Shown: positions 1-11,735, counted from the first letter of the stretch. The stretch is DNA of 64,000 bases from Cellulomonas sp. SLBN-39 (GCF_006715865.1 NZ_VFOA01000001.1:1302001-1366000), one strand, 5' to 3'. Numbers and translations are program-made. Notes: generated by a model from the letters alone, not told the origin.

Positions 1-1896
1 GCGAGCGACCGCCCCGTCGCCGAGCTCGCCGAGGGCCTGGCCGAGGGCGTGCTGACCCGACCCGTCGTCGTGGGCCCGGTGACCTTCCTCGCGCTGTCCA
101 AGCCGACCGCGGACGCGCCCGAGGGCTTCACGCCGCTCGACCGCCTCGACGACGTGCTGCCGGTGTACGTGCGCCTGCTCACCGAGCTCGCGGCCGCCGG
201 CGCCACCTGGGTGCAGCTCGACGAGCCGGCGCTCGTCTCCGACTCCACGGGCGTGCCCGCGCCACGCCTGCACGAGGCCGTCACGCACGCGTACCGCGTG
301 CTGGCCACCGAGCTGTCCCGCCCGCAGCGGCCCGCGATCCTGCTCGCGGCGCCGTACGGCGACCTCGGCGCGGCGTGGCCCGTGGTCGCGGCGACCGACG
401 TCGAGGGCGTCGCGATCGACGTCGTGCGCGGCGCCGCGCCGACGACGGCCCCCGACGGCCTGTCGACCAAGACGCTCGTCGCGGGCGTCGTCGACGGCCA
501 CAACGTGTGGCGTGCCGACCTCGACGCCAAGCTCGCGGTCCTCGAGCAGCTCGAGGGCCTGGGCGCCGCCGCCGTCACGGTCGGCACGTCCACGTCGCTG
601 TTCCACGTGCCCCACGACGTCGCCGACGAGCCCGCCCTCGACCCGACCCTGGCGTCGTGGCTCGCGTTCGCCGACCAGAAGGTCGTCGAGGTCGCGACCC
701 TCGCCGAGGGCCTGACCGAGGGCCGCGAGGCCGTGCACGAGCAGCTGCTCGCCGCCGCCGACGCCCTGCGCACCCGCGCCGCCGCGCCCGGCGTCGTCCG
801 CCCCGAGGTCCGCGAGCGCGTGGGCGCCCTGACGGAGGCGCAGTTCAGCCGCGGCACGTTCGACGCCCGCCGCGAGGCGCAGGCCGCGCGGCTGGCGCTG
901 CCGCCGCTGCCGACGACCACCATCGGGTCGTTCCCGCAGACGTCGCAGATCCGCAAGGCCCGTGCGGCCTTCGGGAAGGGCGAGCTCACGGCCGAGCAGT
1001 ACGAGGACGAGATGAAGGCGGAGATCCGCCGCGTCGTCGAGCTGCAGGAGGGCATCGGCCTGGATGTGCTGGTGCACGGCGAGCCCGAGCGCAACGACAT
1101 GGTGCAGTACTTCGCGGAGAACCTCGACGGGTTCTCGGTGACGCAGAACGGCTGGGTGCAGTCGTACGGCTCGCGGTGCACGCGCCCGTCGATCCTGTGG
1201 GGCGACGTCTCGCGGCCGGCGCCGATCACGGTGGCGTGGGCGCAGTACGCGCAGTCGCTCACGGACAAGCCGATGAAGGGCATGCTCACGGGCCCGGTGA
1301 CGATCCTCGCGTGGTCGTTCGTGCGCGACGACCAGCCGCTGGGCGACACCGCGAACCAGGTGGCGCTGGCGCTGCGCGACGAGATCGCGGACCTCGAGGC
1401 GGCGGGCATCGCGATCGTGCAGGTCGACGAGCCGGCGCTGCGCGAGCTGCTGCCGCTGCGCGAGGCCGACCAGGCCGCGTACCTCGACTGGTCGGTGCGC
1501 TCGTTCCGCCTCTCGACCGCCGGCGTGCGGGACGACACGCAGATCCACACGCACCTGTGCTACTCGGAGTTCGGCGAGATCATCGACGCGATCGAGGGCC
1601 TGGACGCCGACGTGACGAGCATCGAGGCGGCGCGCTCGAAGATGGAGATCCTCGGCGACATCTCCGCCGCGGGGTACCCGCGGGGCATCGGCCCGGGCGT
1701 GTACGACATCCACTCCCCGCGCGTGCCGAGCGAGGGCGAGGTCACGGACCTGCTGGCCTCCGCGGTGCGCAGCATCGACGTCGGCCAGCTCTGGGTGAAC
1801 CCGGACTGCGGCCTCAAGACCCGCCGCTACGAGGAGGTCACGCCCTCCCTGGAGCACCTGGTGCAGGCGACGAGGACGGTCCGCGCGACCCTCTGA
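1..1896 (+). CDS. metE: Cobalamin-independent methionine synthase, 5' truncated by window
   Basis: Transfers a methyl group from 5-methyltetrahydropteroyl-triglutamate to homocysteine, the last step of methionine synthesis, without B12, in the cytosol. The frame is open from base 1, so the true start lies upstream; 631 residues are visible against about 760 in the family. The start of the C-terminal catalytic half is marked by [10 protein letters not shown] (near base 910). The zinc ligands are visible as THLCYSEF (His and Cys codons at 1552-1560), a Glu in the SIEAARSK stretch and the Cys of NPDCGLKTR near the end. The gene ends in TGA and is followed by a strong hairpin terminator. No regulatory region is visible because the 5' end is missing. 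Confidence 0.97.
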   Translation, partial: ASDRPVAELAEGLAEGVLTRPVVVGPVTFLALSKPTADAPEGFTPLDRLDDVLPVYVRLLTELAAAGATWVQLDEPALVSDSTGVPAPRLHEAVTHAYRVLATELSRPQRPAILLAAPYGDLGAAWPVVAATDVEGVAIDVVRGAAPTTAPDGLSTKTLVAGVVDGHNVWRADLDAKLAVLEQLEGLGAAAVTVGTSTSLFHVPHDVADEPALDPTLASWLAFADQKVVEVATLAEGLTEGREAVHEQLLAAADALRTRAAAPGVVRPEVRERVGALTEAQFSRGTFDARREAQAARLALPPLPTTTIGSFPQTSQIRKARAAFGKGELTAEQYEDEMKAEIRRVVELQEGIGLDVLVHGEPERNDMVQYFAENLDGFSVTQNGWVQSYGSRCTRPSILWGDVSRPAPITVAWAQYAQSLTDKPMKGMLTGPVTILAWSFVRDDQPLGDTANQVALALRDEIADLEAAGIAIVQVDEPALRELLPLREADQAAYLDWSVRSFRLSTAGVRDDTQIHTHLCYSEFGEIIDAIEGLDADVTSIEAARSKMEILGDISAAGYPRGIGPGVYDIHSPRVPSEGEVTDLLASAVRSIDVGQLWVNPDCGLKTRRYEEVTPSLEHLVQATRTVRATL

Positions 1897-1907
1897 CCTG
1901 CTCGGAC

Positions 1908-1940
1908 GCGGGGCCCCGGCCGGTGCGGCCGGGGCCCCGC
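1908..1940 (+). terminator. metE terminator hairpin
   Basis: Perfect 14-bp GC stem (1908-1921 pairing with 1927-1940) around a 5-base loop, 11 bases after the metE stop. There is no U-tract, as is usual for actinobacterial intrinsic terminators. Confidence 0.8.
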
Positions 1941-2063
1941 GCCGTCTGCGCCGAGGTGCCGGAGGCGGGTGACGGGCGTCCGGGTGGCTGCCGACCGGGT
2001 GATGTGCGCCCGTGGTGCCCGGACCCTGCCCGCGCGGCCCCCGACGCCGGTAGCGTCGGGCAG

Positions 2064-3185
2064 ATGGCGACCCCGTTCGACGTGCCCCTGGCGCAGCTGC
2101 GCACGCGGCAGTCCCTGAAGTGGCGCACGTACGCGCCCGACGTGCTGCCCATGTTCGTCGCGGAGATGGACGTCAGCGCCCTGGAGCCGGTGGTGCGCGC
2201 GGTGCACGACGCGATGTCCGCGGGCGACACCGGCTACGACCACGGCACCCGGTACGCGGAGGCCTTCGCGGAGTTCGCGCTCGAGCGGCACGGCTGGGAC
2301 GTGCCCGTGGCGGGGACGCGGATGGTGCCGGACGTGATGATCGGGATCGTCGAGGTGCTCGGCGTGCTCACGCACCCGGGCGACGCCGTGGTCATCACGA
2401 CGCCGGTGTACCCGCCGTTCCGCGCGTTCCTCGAGCACGCCGGCCTGCACGTGGTGGCCGTCCCGCTCACGGGGGCGGGCCGGCTCGACCTCGACGCGCT
2501 CGACGCGGCGTTCGTCGACGCCCGGGCGATGCTGCTGTGCCACCCGCAGAACCCGACGGGGACGCTGCACTCGGCGGCGGAGCTGACGGCGCTGGGCGAG
2601 CTGGCCGCGCGGCACCACGTGCGCGTCGTCTCCGACGAGATCCACGCCCCGCTGGTGCTGGACGACGAGCCGTTCGTCTCGGCGACCGCGGTGATCCCGC
2701 AGGCCGTCGCGCTGCACTCCGCGTCGAAGGCCTTCAACCTCGCGGGTCTCAAGGCCGCGGTGGCGGTGCCGGGCGCGGAGGCCGGCGCGGACCTGGCGCG
2801 CATGCCGGAGATCGTCGGGCACGGGGTCAGCCAGATCGGCGTCGTCGCGCACGTCGCGGCGTACCGCGAGGGCGGCGCCTGGCTGGACGCCGCGCTGGAG
2901 CAGATCCGCACCAACGTCGCGACGGTCGACCGGACGCTCGCCGACCGCCTGCCCGGTGCCCGGTGGACGCCGCCCGCGTCGACGTACTTCGCCTGGCTGG
3001 ACCTGCGCGGGTGCGTGCCGCCCGACGCCGACCCGGCGCGCGTGCTGCTGCAGGAGGGTGCTCTGGCCGTGAACTCGGGCCCGACCTTCGGGGCGCAGGG
3101 TGCGGGCTTCGTGCGGATGAACCTGGCCACGTCCACCGACGTGCTCGCCGAGGGGCTCGACCGGCTGGTCGGCGCGCTGGTCTGA
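2064..3185 (+). CDS. PatB/MalY-family PLP aminotransferase (probable C-S beta-lyase)
   Basis: A 373-residue fold-type I PLP enzyme. The substrate-side signatures are MFVAEMD near residue 30, CHPQNPTG at 159-166, SDEIHAPL at 190-197 and the Schiff-base lysine in SASKAFNLAG (Lys222). The MFVAEMD and SDEIHAP stretches are typical of the MalY/PatB branch, whose members act as cystathionine beta-lyases or C-S lyases, so the likely product is homocysteine from cystathionine. That fits its position 168 bp after metE. The ATG at 2064 begins the conserved domain directly; it is preceded by GGGCAG, a weak ribosome site, so the transcript may be nearly leaderless. Exact substrate cannot be read from sequence. 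Confidence 0.9.
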   Translation: MATPFDVPLAQLRTRQSLKWRTYAPDVLPMFVAEMDVSALEPVVRAVHDAMSAGDTGYDHGTRYAEAFAEFALERHGWDVPVAGTRMVPDVMIGIVEVLGVLTHPGDAVVITTPVYPPFRAFLEHAGLHVVAVPLTGAGRLDLDALDAAFVDARAMLLCHPQNPTGTLHSAAELTALGELAARHHVRVVSDEIHAPLVLDDEPFVSATAVIPQAVALHSASKAFNLAGLKAAVAVPGAEAGADLARMPEIVGHGVSQIGVVAHVAAYREGGAWLDAALEQIRTNVATVDRTLADRLPGARWTPPASTYFAWLDLRGCVPPDADPARVLLQEGALAVNSGPTFGAQGAGFVRMNLATSTDVLAEGLDRLVGALV

Positions 3186-3232
3186 GCACCGTGGCCCGGG
3201 GCGACCTCGGGCCTCGGTGACGGCCCCGCACG

Positions 3233-3274
3233 CCGACGCCCGGGTGCCCCCGTAGGAGGGCGCCCGGGCGTCGG
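3233..3274. terminator. Bidirectional hairpin between convergent genes
   Basis: 17-bp GC stem (3233-3249 with 3258-3274, one G-U pair) with an 8-base loop, between the convergent aminotransferase and hsp20 genes. It can serve both strands. Confidence 0.8.
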
Positions 3275-3283
3275 TTCGGTGCG

Positions 3284-3727
3284 TCAGCCGGCGGTGCCGG
3301 CCGGGGCGGCCTCGATCGAGGTCGCGGCGGAGCCGTGCTGCACCTCGATGCGGCGCGGCTTGGCCTCCTCGGCCACGGGGATCGTGAGCGTGAGCACGCC
3401 GTCGGCGTAGGTCGCGCTGATCTGGTCGAGCGCGAGGCCGCGGCCGACCGTGAGCTGGCGGGCGTACGTGCCGGCGGGGCGCTCCTTGGCCAGCCACTGC
3501 ACGTCGTGCTCCGTGCGGCCGGACCGGTTGGCGCGGATCGTCAGCGTGCGGTCCTCGACCGCGACGTCGATCGTGCCCGGGTCGGCGCCCGGCAGGTCGA
3601 CGTGCAGGACGTAGTGGTCGCCGTCCCGGTACAGGTCCATCGGCATCCCGGCCGACGCGCGGTCGGCGGCGAGCATCTGCCCGAGGACTCGGTCCATCTC
3701 CTGGAACGGGTCGAAACGAGTAGCCAC
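3284..3727 (-). CDS. Hsp20/alpha-crystallin small heat-shock protein
   Basis: A 147-residue holdase chaperone that binds unfolding proteins. The N-terminus VATRFDPFQEMDRVLGQML is typical of actinobacterial Hsp20. The alpha-crystallin beta-sandwich covers roughly residues 35-135, with VDLPGADPGTIDV early and the GVLTLTIPVAE signature near the end. The GTG at 3727 is preferred to upstream codons because GAGGAGGTGA lies just before it and the protein then has family length. A CIRCE element about 90 bp upstream overlaps the probable promoter, so HrcA repression and heat induction are expected. It is transcribed toward the aminotransferase gene and ends at a shared hairpin. Confidence 0.95.
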   Translation of the reverse strand: MATRFDPFQEMDRVLGQMLAADRASAGMPMDLYRDGDHYVLHVDLPGADPGTIDVAVEDRTLTIRANRSGRTEHDVQWLAKERPAGTYARQLTVGRGLALDQISATYADGVLTLTIPVAEEAKPRRIEVQHGSAATSIEAAPAGTAG

Positions 3728-3817
3728 ACCCCTCACCTCCTCGACGTGGGGCCGCGGACCGCCCGCGGACCCGGATGCGCCCGGCGCGCCTGCCGCCGGG
3801 TGGCTACACGTCAAGGA

Positions 3818-3844
3818 TTAGCACTCTGTGGTGCCGAGTGCCAA
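3818..3844 (-). promoter_or_regulatory. CIRCE operator (HrcA box) overlapping the hsp20 promoter
   Basis: TTAGCACTC, nine bases, GAGTGCCAA: the canonical CIRCE inverted repeat with a single mismatch. Read on the minus strand, a -35-like TTGGCA and a -10-like GCTAAT separated by 16 bp lie inside it, so bound HrcA would block RNA polymerase. The only downstream gene on that strand is hsp20. Confidence 0.93.
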
Positions 3845-3906
3845 CAGGTCGCGGGGCCCGGTTCGCCGACGGCGAAACGGGTCCCTCGTGGTGGGTGCCG
3901 CGGGCG

Positions 3907-4347
3907 TCAGGACGGGCCGGTGCGCGACGGGAAGGCCGCGACGAAGCGCTCCAGCGCCTCGACGATGGGCACGTCGGCGTCGAGCCACGGCACGTCGAGC
4001 CACTGCCCGTCGGGGAGCCAGCGCAGCTCGTCGTGCTCCACGAGCGGCTCGGGCACCCCGTCGAGGACCTCCGCGAACCACACCCGCATGACGTACCCCT
4101 CGGCGAGGCGCCACGCCCCGGCGTCGGGGCCGAGCAGCTCCACGCCCAGCCCGACGCGCACGCCGAGCTCCTCGCGGATCTCGCGGTGCAGCGCGAGCTC
4201 CGGCGTCTCGCCGGCCTCGACCTTGCCCCCGGGGAACTCCCACCGGCCGGCCAGGCTCGCGGGCGTGGCCCGCCGTGCGGCGAGCAGGAGGCGGGGGTCG
4301 TCGAGGTCGTCGACCAGCGCGGCGGCGACGACGAGGACATCGTTCAT
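3907..4347 (-). CDS. NUDIX hydrolase, MutT-like (probable nucleotide sanitation)
   Basis: A 146-residue single NUDIX domain. The complete Nudix box GX5EX7REUXEEXGU is present at residues 41-63 (Gly41, Glu47, Arg55-Glu56, Glu59-Glu60, Gly62), so Mg-dependent pyrophosphohydrolase activity is expected. The preceding RWEFPGGK and the small size resemble MutT 8-oxo-dGTPases and CTP-pyrophosphohydrolases; 8-oxo-dGTP is a likely but unproven substrate. The ATG at 4347 starts directly with the first beta strand MNDVLVVAAALV. It stands alone between the CIRCE element and a repeat-bearing intergenic stretch. Confidence 0.92.
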   Translation of the reverse strand: MNDVLVVAAALVDDLDDPRLLLAARRATPASLAGRWEFPGGKVEAGETPELALHREIREELGVRVGLGVELLGPDAGAWRLAEGYVMRVWFAEVLDGVPEPLVEHDELRWLPDGQWLDVPWLDADVPIVEALERFVAAFPSRTGPS

Positions 4348-4657
4348 GGGGCGAGTGTGCCAGCCCTGCGTGACGCGGGGGTGTCGTCGACGACACCCGG
4401 GCGTGCGGGCCGGGTCACCCGTCCCGACGGACGACGTGGGTCGTCCGGGCGGTCAGGGGACCGCCGGGTGCCGACGTCGACGACGACGGTCGGCCCGGGC
4501 AGCCGCGCGGAGGGACGCGGCCGCCCGACGGGCGTTGCGGTGCAGACGGTGCAGCGGCGCAGACGGCGCGTGCCGTGCAGCGGTGCAGGACGTGCGTGCA
4601 GTGCAGGTCGTGCAGCGGTGCAGGACGTGCGGGTCGTGCGTGGGTCCGGGCGGCGCG
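4348..4657. other. 310-bp intergenic stretch with a 22-bp direct repeat
   Basis: No convincing gene. It holds the NUDIX promoter region and a GTGCAG-rich tract from about 4540 to 4640. Within it a 22-base unit starting GTGCAGCGGTGCAGG occurs twice exactly (4575-4596 and 4610-4631), 35 bp apart, with further degenerate GTGCAG copies. Confidence 0.75.
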
Positions 4658-4882
4658 TCAGCGGATGCCGTGGGCGCGGGCCCACGCGACCGCGTCGGTG
4701 CGGGTGGAGACGCCGATCTTGCGGTAGACGCTGCGGACCTGGGACTTGACGGTGTTGCGGGTGACGAAGAGTCGCGTCGCGATCTCCTCGAGGGTGACGT
4801 CCTCGGCCAGCTCGGCCAGGACCACGCGCTCACGGCGGGTGAGCGACTCGGTGGCGGTGGTGCTCGTCTCCAGCATGGTCAT
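4658..4882 (-). CDS. Small stand-alone LuxR-type (GerE) DNA-binding protein
   Basis: A 74-residue protein that is essentially only a GerE/LuxR helix-turn-helix: LTRRERVVLAELAEDVTLEE leads into the recognition region TRNTVKSQVRSVYRKIGVST and DAVAWARAHGI. No receiver or ligand-binding domain is attached, so it would act as a constitutive or partner-dependent regulator. The ATG at 4882 is chosen because GGAGG sits five bases before it; the frame stays open upstream and a GTG at 4996 would give 112 residues. It is preceded by a long leader with a dyad at 5123-5144. The targets are unknown. Confidence 0.8.
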   Translation of the reverse strand: MTMLETSTTATESLTRRERVVLAELAEDVTLEEIATRLFVTRNTVKSQVRSVYRKIGVSTRTDAVAWARAHGIR

Positions 4883-5209
4883 GATGTCCTCCGGTGTGCG
4901 CGGCTGAGCCGGACTGTCCGACCCCGCAGGGGCTGCGTACCGGATGAGAGCGGCCTCCCTCGCGTCCATGACGCGGGTTCGGAGACTTTTCTTCACCGAC
5001 GGTTCCCCCCCGTGGTGCCGATGTCGCTGCCACCACGATGACTTCCTGATCGGCCGGGTGATACATGCCGCCGCCCCAAGCGTTCAGCAGTTCACCCGAT
5101 CGGAGCAAGGCCTAGAGGGTGCTACCACCCAACTTCCTGTGGTAAGCGAGACACCGTTCTCATGGACCTCTCATTTCACCCCGAGAACCACCCGCGCCAC
5201 AAGCACGAC
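4883..5209 (-). promoter_or_regulatory. Leader of the LuxR-type gene with a LuxR-box-like dyad
   Basis: More than 300 bp without a supported gene and visibly less GC-rich than its surroundings. It contains a perfect dyad TACCAC-N10-GTGGTA at 5123-5144. In length and symmetry this resembles LuxR-family operators, so it may be an autoregulatory site of the downstream gene; this is inference. Confidence 0.5.
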
Positions 5210-5242
5210 GGCCCCGCTCCCGCGGGTGGCGGGAGCGGGGCC
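5210..5242 (-). terminator. gcv operon terminator
   Basis: Perfect 14-bp GC stem (5210-5223 with 5229-5242), 5-base loop, 23 bp beyond the gcvH stop on the minus strand. Confidence 0.85.
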
Positions 5243-5265
5243 GGGGCCGGTCGGACGGCCGCTGG

Positions 5266-5637
5266 TCAGGGGTTCAGCGCGGCGTACTCCTCGGCGGACA
5301 GCAGCGGTCCCGCCGACTCGACGTCGACGCGCAGCAGCCAGCCGGCGCCGTACGGGTCGGCGTTCACGGTCGAGGGGTCCGCGACGGCGGCGTCGTTGAC
5401 CTCGACGACGGTGCCCGTCACCGGCGAGTAGAGCTCGGAGACGGACTTCGTGGACTCGATCTCGCCGATCACGGCGCCCGCGGTGACGGTGTCCCCGACG
5501 GCGGGCAGCTCGACGTACACGATGTCGCCCAGGGCGTCCGCGGCGACCGACGTGATGCCGACGGTCACGGGCGAGGCCTGGTCGACCCACTCGTGCTCGA
5601 CGGTGTACTGCAGCTGGGCGGGCAGCTCGGCGGTCAT
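5266..5637 (-). CDS. gcvH: Glycine cleavage system H protein (lipoyl carrier)
   Basis: A 123-residue lipoyl-bearing shuttle that carries the aminomethyl group from the P protein to the T protein. The lipoylation site is Lys64 in [14 protein letters not shown]; the N-terminal YTVEHEW motif and the C-terminal GAGWLLRV are family hallmarks. ATG at 5637 gives the standard start and length. It is the last of three co-directional genes gcvP-gcvT-gcvH. The 106 bp before it contain a short direct repeat of GGACTGCGTCGGG-like units (about 5660-5700). It ends at a strong hairpin. Confidence 0.97.
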   Translation of the reverse strand: MTAELPAQLQYTVEHEWVDQASPVTVGITSVAADALGDIVYVELPAVGDTVTAGAVIGEIESTKSVSELYSPVTGTVVEVNDAAVADPSTVNADPYGAGWLLRVDVESAGPLLSAEEYAALNP

Positions 5638-5743
5638 CGGTGCTCCTGGGGTCGGGCGGGACTGCGTCGGGAAGGACTGCGTCGGGAGGGACTGCGTCGG
5701 GCGGCGGCGCGGCGGGTGCGACGTCGTCCGGGTGGTGCGTCCG

Positions 5744-6925
5744 TCATCGAGGACGACGGTAGAAGGGCATCGGCACCACGCGCACGGGCTCGCGCCGGCC
5801 GCGCACGTCGACGGCCAGCTCGGTGCCCTCCGCGGACACCTCGGGCGTCACGTACGCCATCGCGACCGGGTGGCCCAGCGTCGGCGACGGGGCCCCGGAC
5901 GTGACCGTGCCGACCGCGGGGGCGTCGGGCGCGGTCGACGCCAGCACCGCGTACCCGTGCCGGGCCGCGCGACGGCTCAGGCCCTGCAGGCCGACGAGCA
6001 CGCGCGCCGGGGCCGAGGTGGCGCGGGCGGCGAGCGCGTCGCGCCCGACGAACGGCACGGGCTCGCCGGTCGCGTCGACCTTGTCGAGCCGCACCACGCG
6101 GCCGAGGCCGGCGTCGTGCGGGGTCGTGGTGCGGTCCAGCTCGTTGCCGTACAGCGGCATGCCCGCCTCGAGCCGCAGGCTGTCGCGTGCCGACAGGCCC
6201 GCGGGCACCAGGCCGAGGGGCGTGCCGAGCTCGAGCAGCGCCCGCCACAGGGCCGGGGCGCGGTCGGCGGCCAGGAAGAACTCGAACCCGTCCTCGCCCG
6301 TGTAGCCGGTCCGGGCGACCAGCACGGGCTCCCCGTCCAGGCGCACGGGCAGGCACGCGTAGTACTTCAGGGTCTCCAGCGTGACGCCCTCCGGGCCGGC
6401 CGGGTCGGGCGCGAGGCCGGGAAGCGCCTGCGCGATCTCCAGCGCCCGCGGGCCCTGCACGGCGACCAGCGCCGTGGCGGCCGAGCGGTCGTCGACCTGG
6501 ACGTCGAGGCCCGTCGCTGCCGCGCGCTCGCGCAGCTCGGCGAGCACGACGGTGTGGTTGGAGGCGTTCGCGACGACGAGGTACGCGCCCTCGCCGGTGC
6601 GGTAGACCACCAGGTCGTCGATCACGCCGCCGTCGGGGGCGACGATCATCGTGTAGCGCGCACCGTGCACGCGCAGGCCGCCGAGGTTGCCGACGAGCGC
6701 CCGGTCGAGGAACGTGCCCGCGTCCGGGCCGTCGACACCGATCTCGCCCATGTGCGACAGGTCGAACAGCCCGGCGGCCGTGCGGACCGCGGTGTGCTCG
6801 GCGATGTCCGAGGTGTACCGCAGCGGCATCTGCCACCCGGCGAACGACGTGAGCGCGGCGCCGAGGGCCACGTGCTCGTCGTGCAGCGGGGACAGCAGGT
6901 CGGGGGTGGGGGCGTCCTGCGTCAT
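5744..6925 (-). CDS. gcvT: Aminomethyltransferase, glycine cleavage T protein
   Basis: A 393-residue tetrahydrofolate-dependent enzyme that releases ammonia and transfers the C1 unit from aminomethyl-H protein to folate. Visible family features are [10 protein letters not shown] near residue 30, DLSHMGEI near 60, [12 protein letters not shown] near 200 and [10 protein letters not shown] near 290. The frame is open far upstream into gcvP on the same strand, but the ATG at 6925 has GGGAG eight bases ahead and begins at the family N-terminus, so that start is used. It lies 41 bp after gcvP and shares its riboswitch-controlled transcript. Confidence 0.96.
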   Translation of the reverse strand: MTQDAPTPDLLSPLHDEHVALGAALTSFAGWQMPLRYTSDIAEHTAVRTAAGLFDLSHMGEIGVDGPDAGTFLDRALVGNLGGLRVHGARYTMIVAPDGGVIDDLVVYRTGEGAYLVVANASNHTVVLAELRERAAATGLDVQVDDRSAATALVAVQGPRALEIAQALPGLAPDPAGPEGVTLETLKYYACLPVRLDGEPVLVARTGYTGEDGFEFFLAADRAPALWRALLELGTPLGLVPAGLSARDSLRLEAGMPLYGNELDRTTTPHDAGLGRVVRLDKVDATGEPVPFVGRDALAARATSAPARVLVGLQGLSRRAARHGYAVLASTAPDAPAVGTVTSGAPSPTLGHPVAMAYVTPEVSAEGTELAVDVRGRREPVRVVPMPFYRRPR

Positions 6926-6966
6926 CGGGTCTCCCGGGGTCGTCGTGGGCGGGTCGGCGGGGCCGG

Positions 6967-9906
<2,940 letters not shown>

Positions 9907-9981
9907 GGGTGCTCCAGGGCTCGTCCGACGGTCGCCGGAACGGACAGGGGGCTCCCCGCTCTGTCATCCGGCCGCGCACGG

Positions 9982-10203
9982 CCGACCTGAGAGATTTGCC
10001 GGTCCGCCATGAGCCGCCGCCGCGAGGGCGGAGGGCTCCGGGGCGCGCCGGCTTGCACCGTCGGTGGGCGCCTGGGCGCCGCTTTCCAGAGTTGCCTCGC
10101 CGCGGCGGTACGTGGGCCTGAGAGATTCCCGGGGAGGGTTGCTCCTTCGGCGCCCCGCACCACGCCCCGGAGGGCGTTCTCGACGGGGACTCTCCCGCCG
10201 CGG
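9982..10203 (-). ncRNA. Tandem glycine riboswitch upstream of gcvP
   Basis: Reading the minus strand from about 10203, the order is GGGAGAGTCCC, CGCCGAAGGAGCAA, AATCTCTCAGG (aptamer 1), then GGCGAGGCAACTCTGGAAAG, CACCGACGGTGCAAGCC and AAATCTCTCAGG (aptamer 2). These are the conserved core blocks of the two-aptamer glycine riboswitch. It ends about 75 bp before the gcvP start and no clear terminator stem follows, which suits an ON switch acting on translation or on a nearby structure. The bases 10204-10315 beyond it hold the promoter region and no gene. Confidence 0.95.
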
Positions 10204-10315
10204 TTCGAGCAGCGTGTTCAGTTGTGCGGTCCGCGGTCAGGGTACGGCACCCGTGTGTCGTGCGGGTTGCCCGCCCGGGACCGATCGCGCGCGCCCCGCG
10301 GGGGCACCGTCCGGG

Positions 10316-10783
10316 TCAGTCCCGTCCCGCGACAATCGCGGTCTGCTCGGTGGTGATCTCGACGGCGCGCTCCAGGTGGCGGGCGAGGAACCGCAGCTCG
10401 TCGAGGGTGTAGCCCGCGTAGAGCTCCTGGAAGGCCTGCCCGATGCCGGCGTAGACGTCCTCGCGCTCGGCGAGGCCCTCGGGCACCACGGACACGAGGA
10501 CCCGTCGGCGGTCGGACGGGTCGTGCTCCCGGCGCGCCAGGCCCGCGGCGGACAGCCGGTCCACCACGCCCGTGACGGCGCCCGAGGTGACGTGGAGGCG
10601 CGCGAGGAGCGCACCCGCGGTCTGAGGGCCTTCGCGCAGCAGGATGCTCAGCGCCTTCATGTCGGTCACGCCGAGCCCGTACCTGGCCGCGGCGACCTGC
10701 TGGAAGAGCGCCGTCTGGGTCGCCTCCTCCTCGCTGAGCACCTGCAGCCGGCTCGTCAGCTCGTCACGCTCGCCCACCGGCAC
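10316..10783 (-). CDS. MarR-family transcriptional regulator
   Basis: A 155-residue winged-helix regulator. The HTH and wing are visible as GALLARLHVTSGAVTGVVDRL (residues about 75-97) followed by REHDPSDRRRVLVSV, the DxRxxxV wing signature of MarR. The GTG at 10783 has GAGGTGA at good spacing. It is divergent from an alpha/beta hydrolase gene with only 39 bp between the starts; that gap contains a palindrome overlapping promoter elements, so it most likely represses both genes and is released by a small ligand. The ligand is unknown. Confidence 0.93.
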   Translation of the reverse strand: MPVGERDELTSRLQVLSEEEATQTALFQQVAAARYGLGVTDMKALSILLREGPQTAGALLARLHVTSGAVTGVVDRLSAAGLARREHDPSDRRRVLVSVVPEGLAEREDVYAGIGQAFQELYAGYTLDELRFLARHLERAVEITTEQTAIVAGRD

Positions 10784-10786
10784 ATC

Positions 10787-10816
10787 TTGTCACCTCATCA
10801 TCTTAGTAAATAAGAT
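10787..10816. promoter_or_regulatory. MarR operator and leaderless promoter of the hydrolase gene
   Basis: Perfect inverted repeat ATCTTA-N5-TAAGAT at 10800-10816. On the plus strand TTGTCA (10787-10792), an 18-bp spacer and TAAGAT (10811-10816) form a strong promoter whose -10 is the right arm of the repeat. The ATG at 10823 begins six bases after the -10, so the message is probably leaderless. This AT-rich patch stands out from its surroundings. Confidence 0.82.
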
Positions 10817-10822
10817 AAAACC

Positions 10823-11677
10823 ATGACCTCATCCCTCACCACGACGACCGTCGACGCCGCGGACGGCACGGCCCTCGCCCTGCACTCGGTCGGCACGGGA
10901 CCGGACGTGGTGGTCGTGCACGGCGCGATGCAGTCGGGGCGCAGCCAGCGCGACCTCGCGGTGCTGCTGGCGGACCGGTTCCGCGTCCACCTGCTCGACC
11001 GCCGGGGCCGCGGCGCGAGCGGTCCGCTGCCGGTGCCGCCCACCCAGGACCTCGCGGTCGCGGACCTGCGGGCCGTGCTCGACGCGACCGGGGCCGACCG
11101 TGTCGTGGGGATCAGCTCGGGCGCGCTGATCGCCGCGCGCGCCGCCCTGGAGGACGAGCGGATCACCCGGCTCGTGCTGTTCGAGCCGCCGCTGCCGGTC
11201 GACGGCTCGATGCGCCTGGACCTGGCCGACGAGCTCGTCGCCGCCGTCGCCCGCGGCGACCTCGCCCGCGCCGCCGCGATCGGGATGAAGGTGGCCGAGA
11301 TGGGGCCGCCGTGGATGTTCGGCCTGCCGCTGCCGGTCCTGGCCCTCGCCTCGCGCGCCATGCTCCGCTCGCCCGAGCGCCGGCGCATGGTCGAGGCACT
11401 GCCGGAGGACTTCGCGGTCGTCGCCGCGAACGCGGACCGCGCCGACGACCTCGCCGCGATCCGGGCCAGCACGCTGCTGGTCGACGGGACAGCGACCCGC
11501 CCCTACCTGCGCCTGGCCGTCGCGACCCTCGCGGCGACGATCCCGGGCGCCACGCACGTCGAGCTGCCCGGGCAGTGGCACAGCGCCACGCAGAACTCCG
11601 ACGAGTACGGCCACCCGGAGCTCGTCGCCCCCGTGCTCGCCTCCTTCCTGACCCAGGGCGCCGGCGCCCGCACCTGA
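10823..11677 (+). CDS. Alpha/beta-fold hydrolase
   Basis: A 284-residue cytosolic alpha/beta hydrolase. The oxyanion-side VVVHGAMQSG (residues 30-39), the nucleophile elbow GISSG (96-100, Ser98) and a late His in QWHSATQ give the expected catalytic Ser and His; the acid is probably the Asp of LLVDGT. There is no signal peptide. No ribosome site precedes the ATG, and the -10 hexamer ends six bases before it, so a leaderless message is likely. Divergent marR suggests induction by a lipophilic or phenolic compound that the enzyme may hydrolyse; the substrate is not readable. Confidence 0.9.
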   Translation: MTSSLTTTTVDAADGTALALHSVGTGPDVVVVHGAMQSGRSQRDLAVLLADRFRVHLLDRRGRGASGPLPVPPTQDLAVADLRAVLDATGADRVVGISSGALIAARAALEDERITRLVLFEPPLPVDGSMRLDLADELVAAVARGDLARAAAIGMKVAEMGPPWMFGLPLPVLALASRAMLRSPERRRMVEALPEDFAVVAANADRADDLAAIRASTLLVDGTATRPYLRLAVATLAATIPGATHVELPGQWHSATQNSDEYGHPELVAPVLASFLTQGAGART

Positions 11678-11735
11678 CCACCGGGCCGTCGCGCCCGGGT
11701 GCGCGCGGGCGGTCGGGAGGTGCTGGGATGGGGGG

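Noticed and set aside
375..3185. A 936-residue plus-strand open frame across metE
   Set aside because: Arg/Gly/Ala-rich shadow of metE. The true protein starts at ATG 2064 with the PatB/MalY N-terminus.
4830..5108. A 92-residue minus-strand frame starting LLRSGELLNAWGGGMYHP
   Set aside because: It overlaps the LuxR-type gene in another frame, its start is TTG without a ribosome site, and its second half is a shadow.
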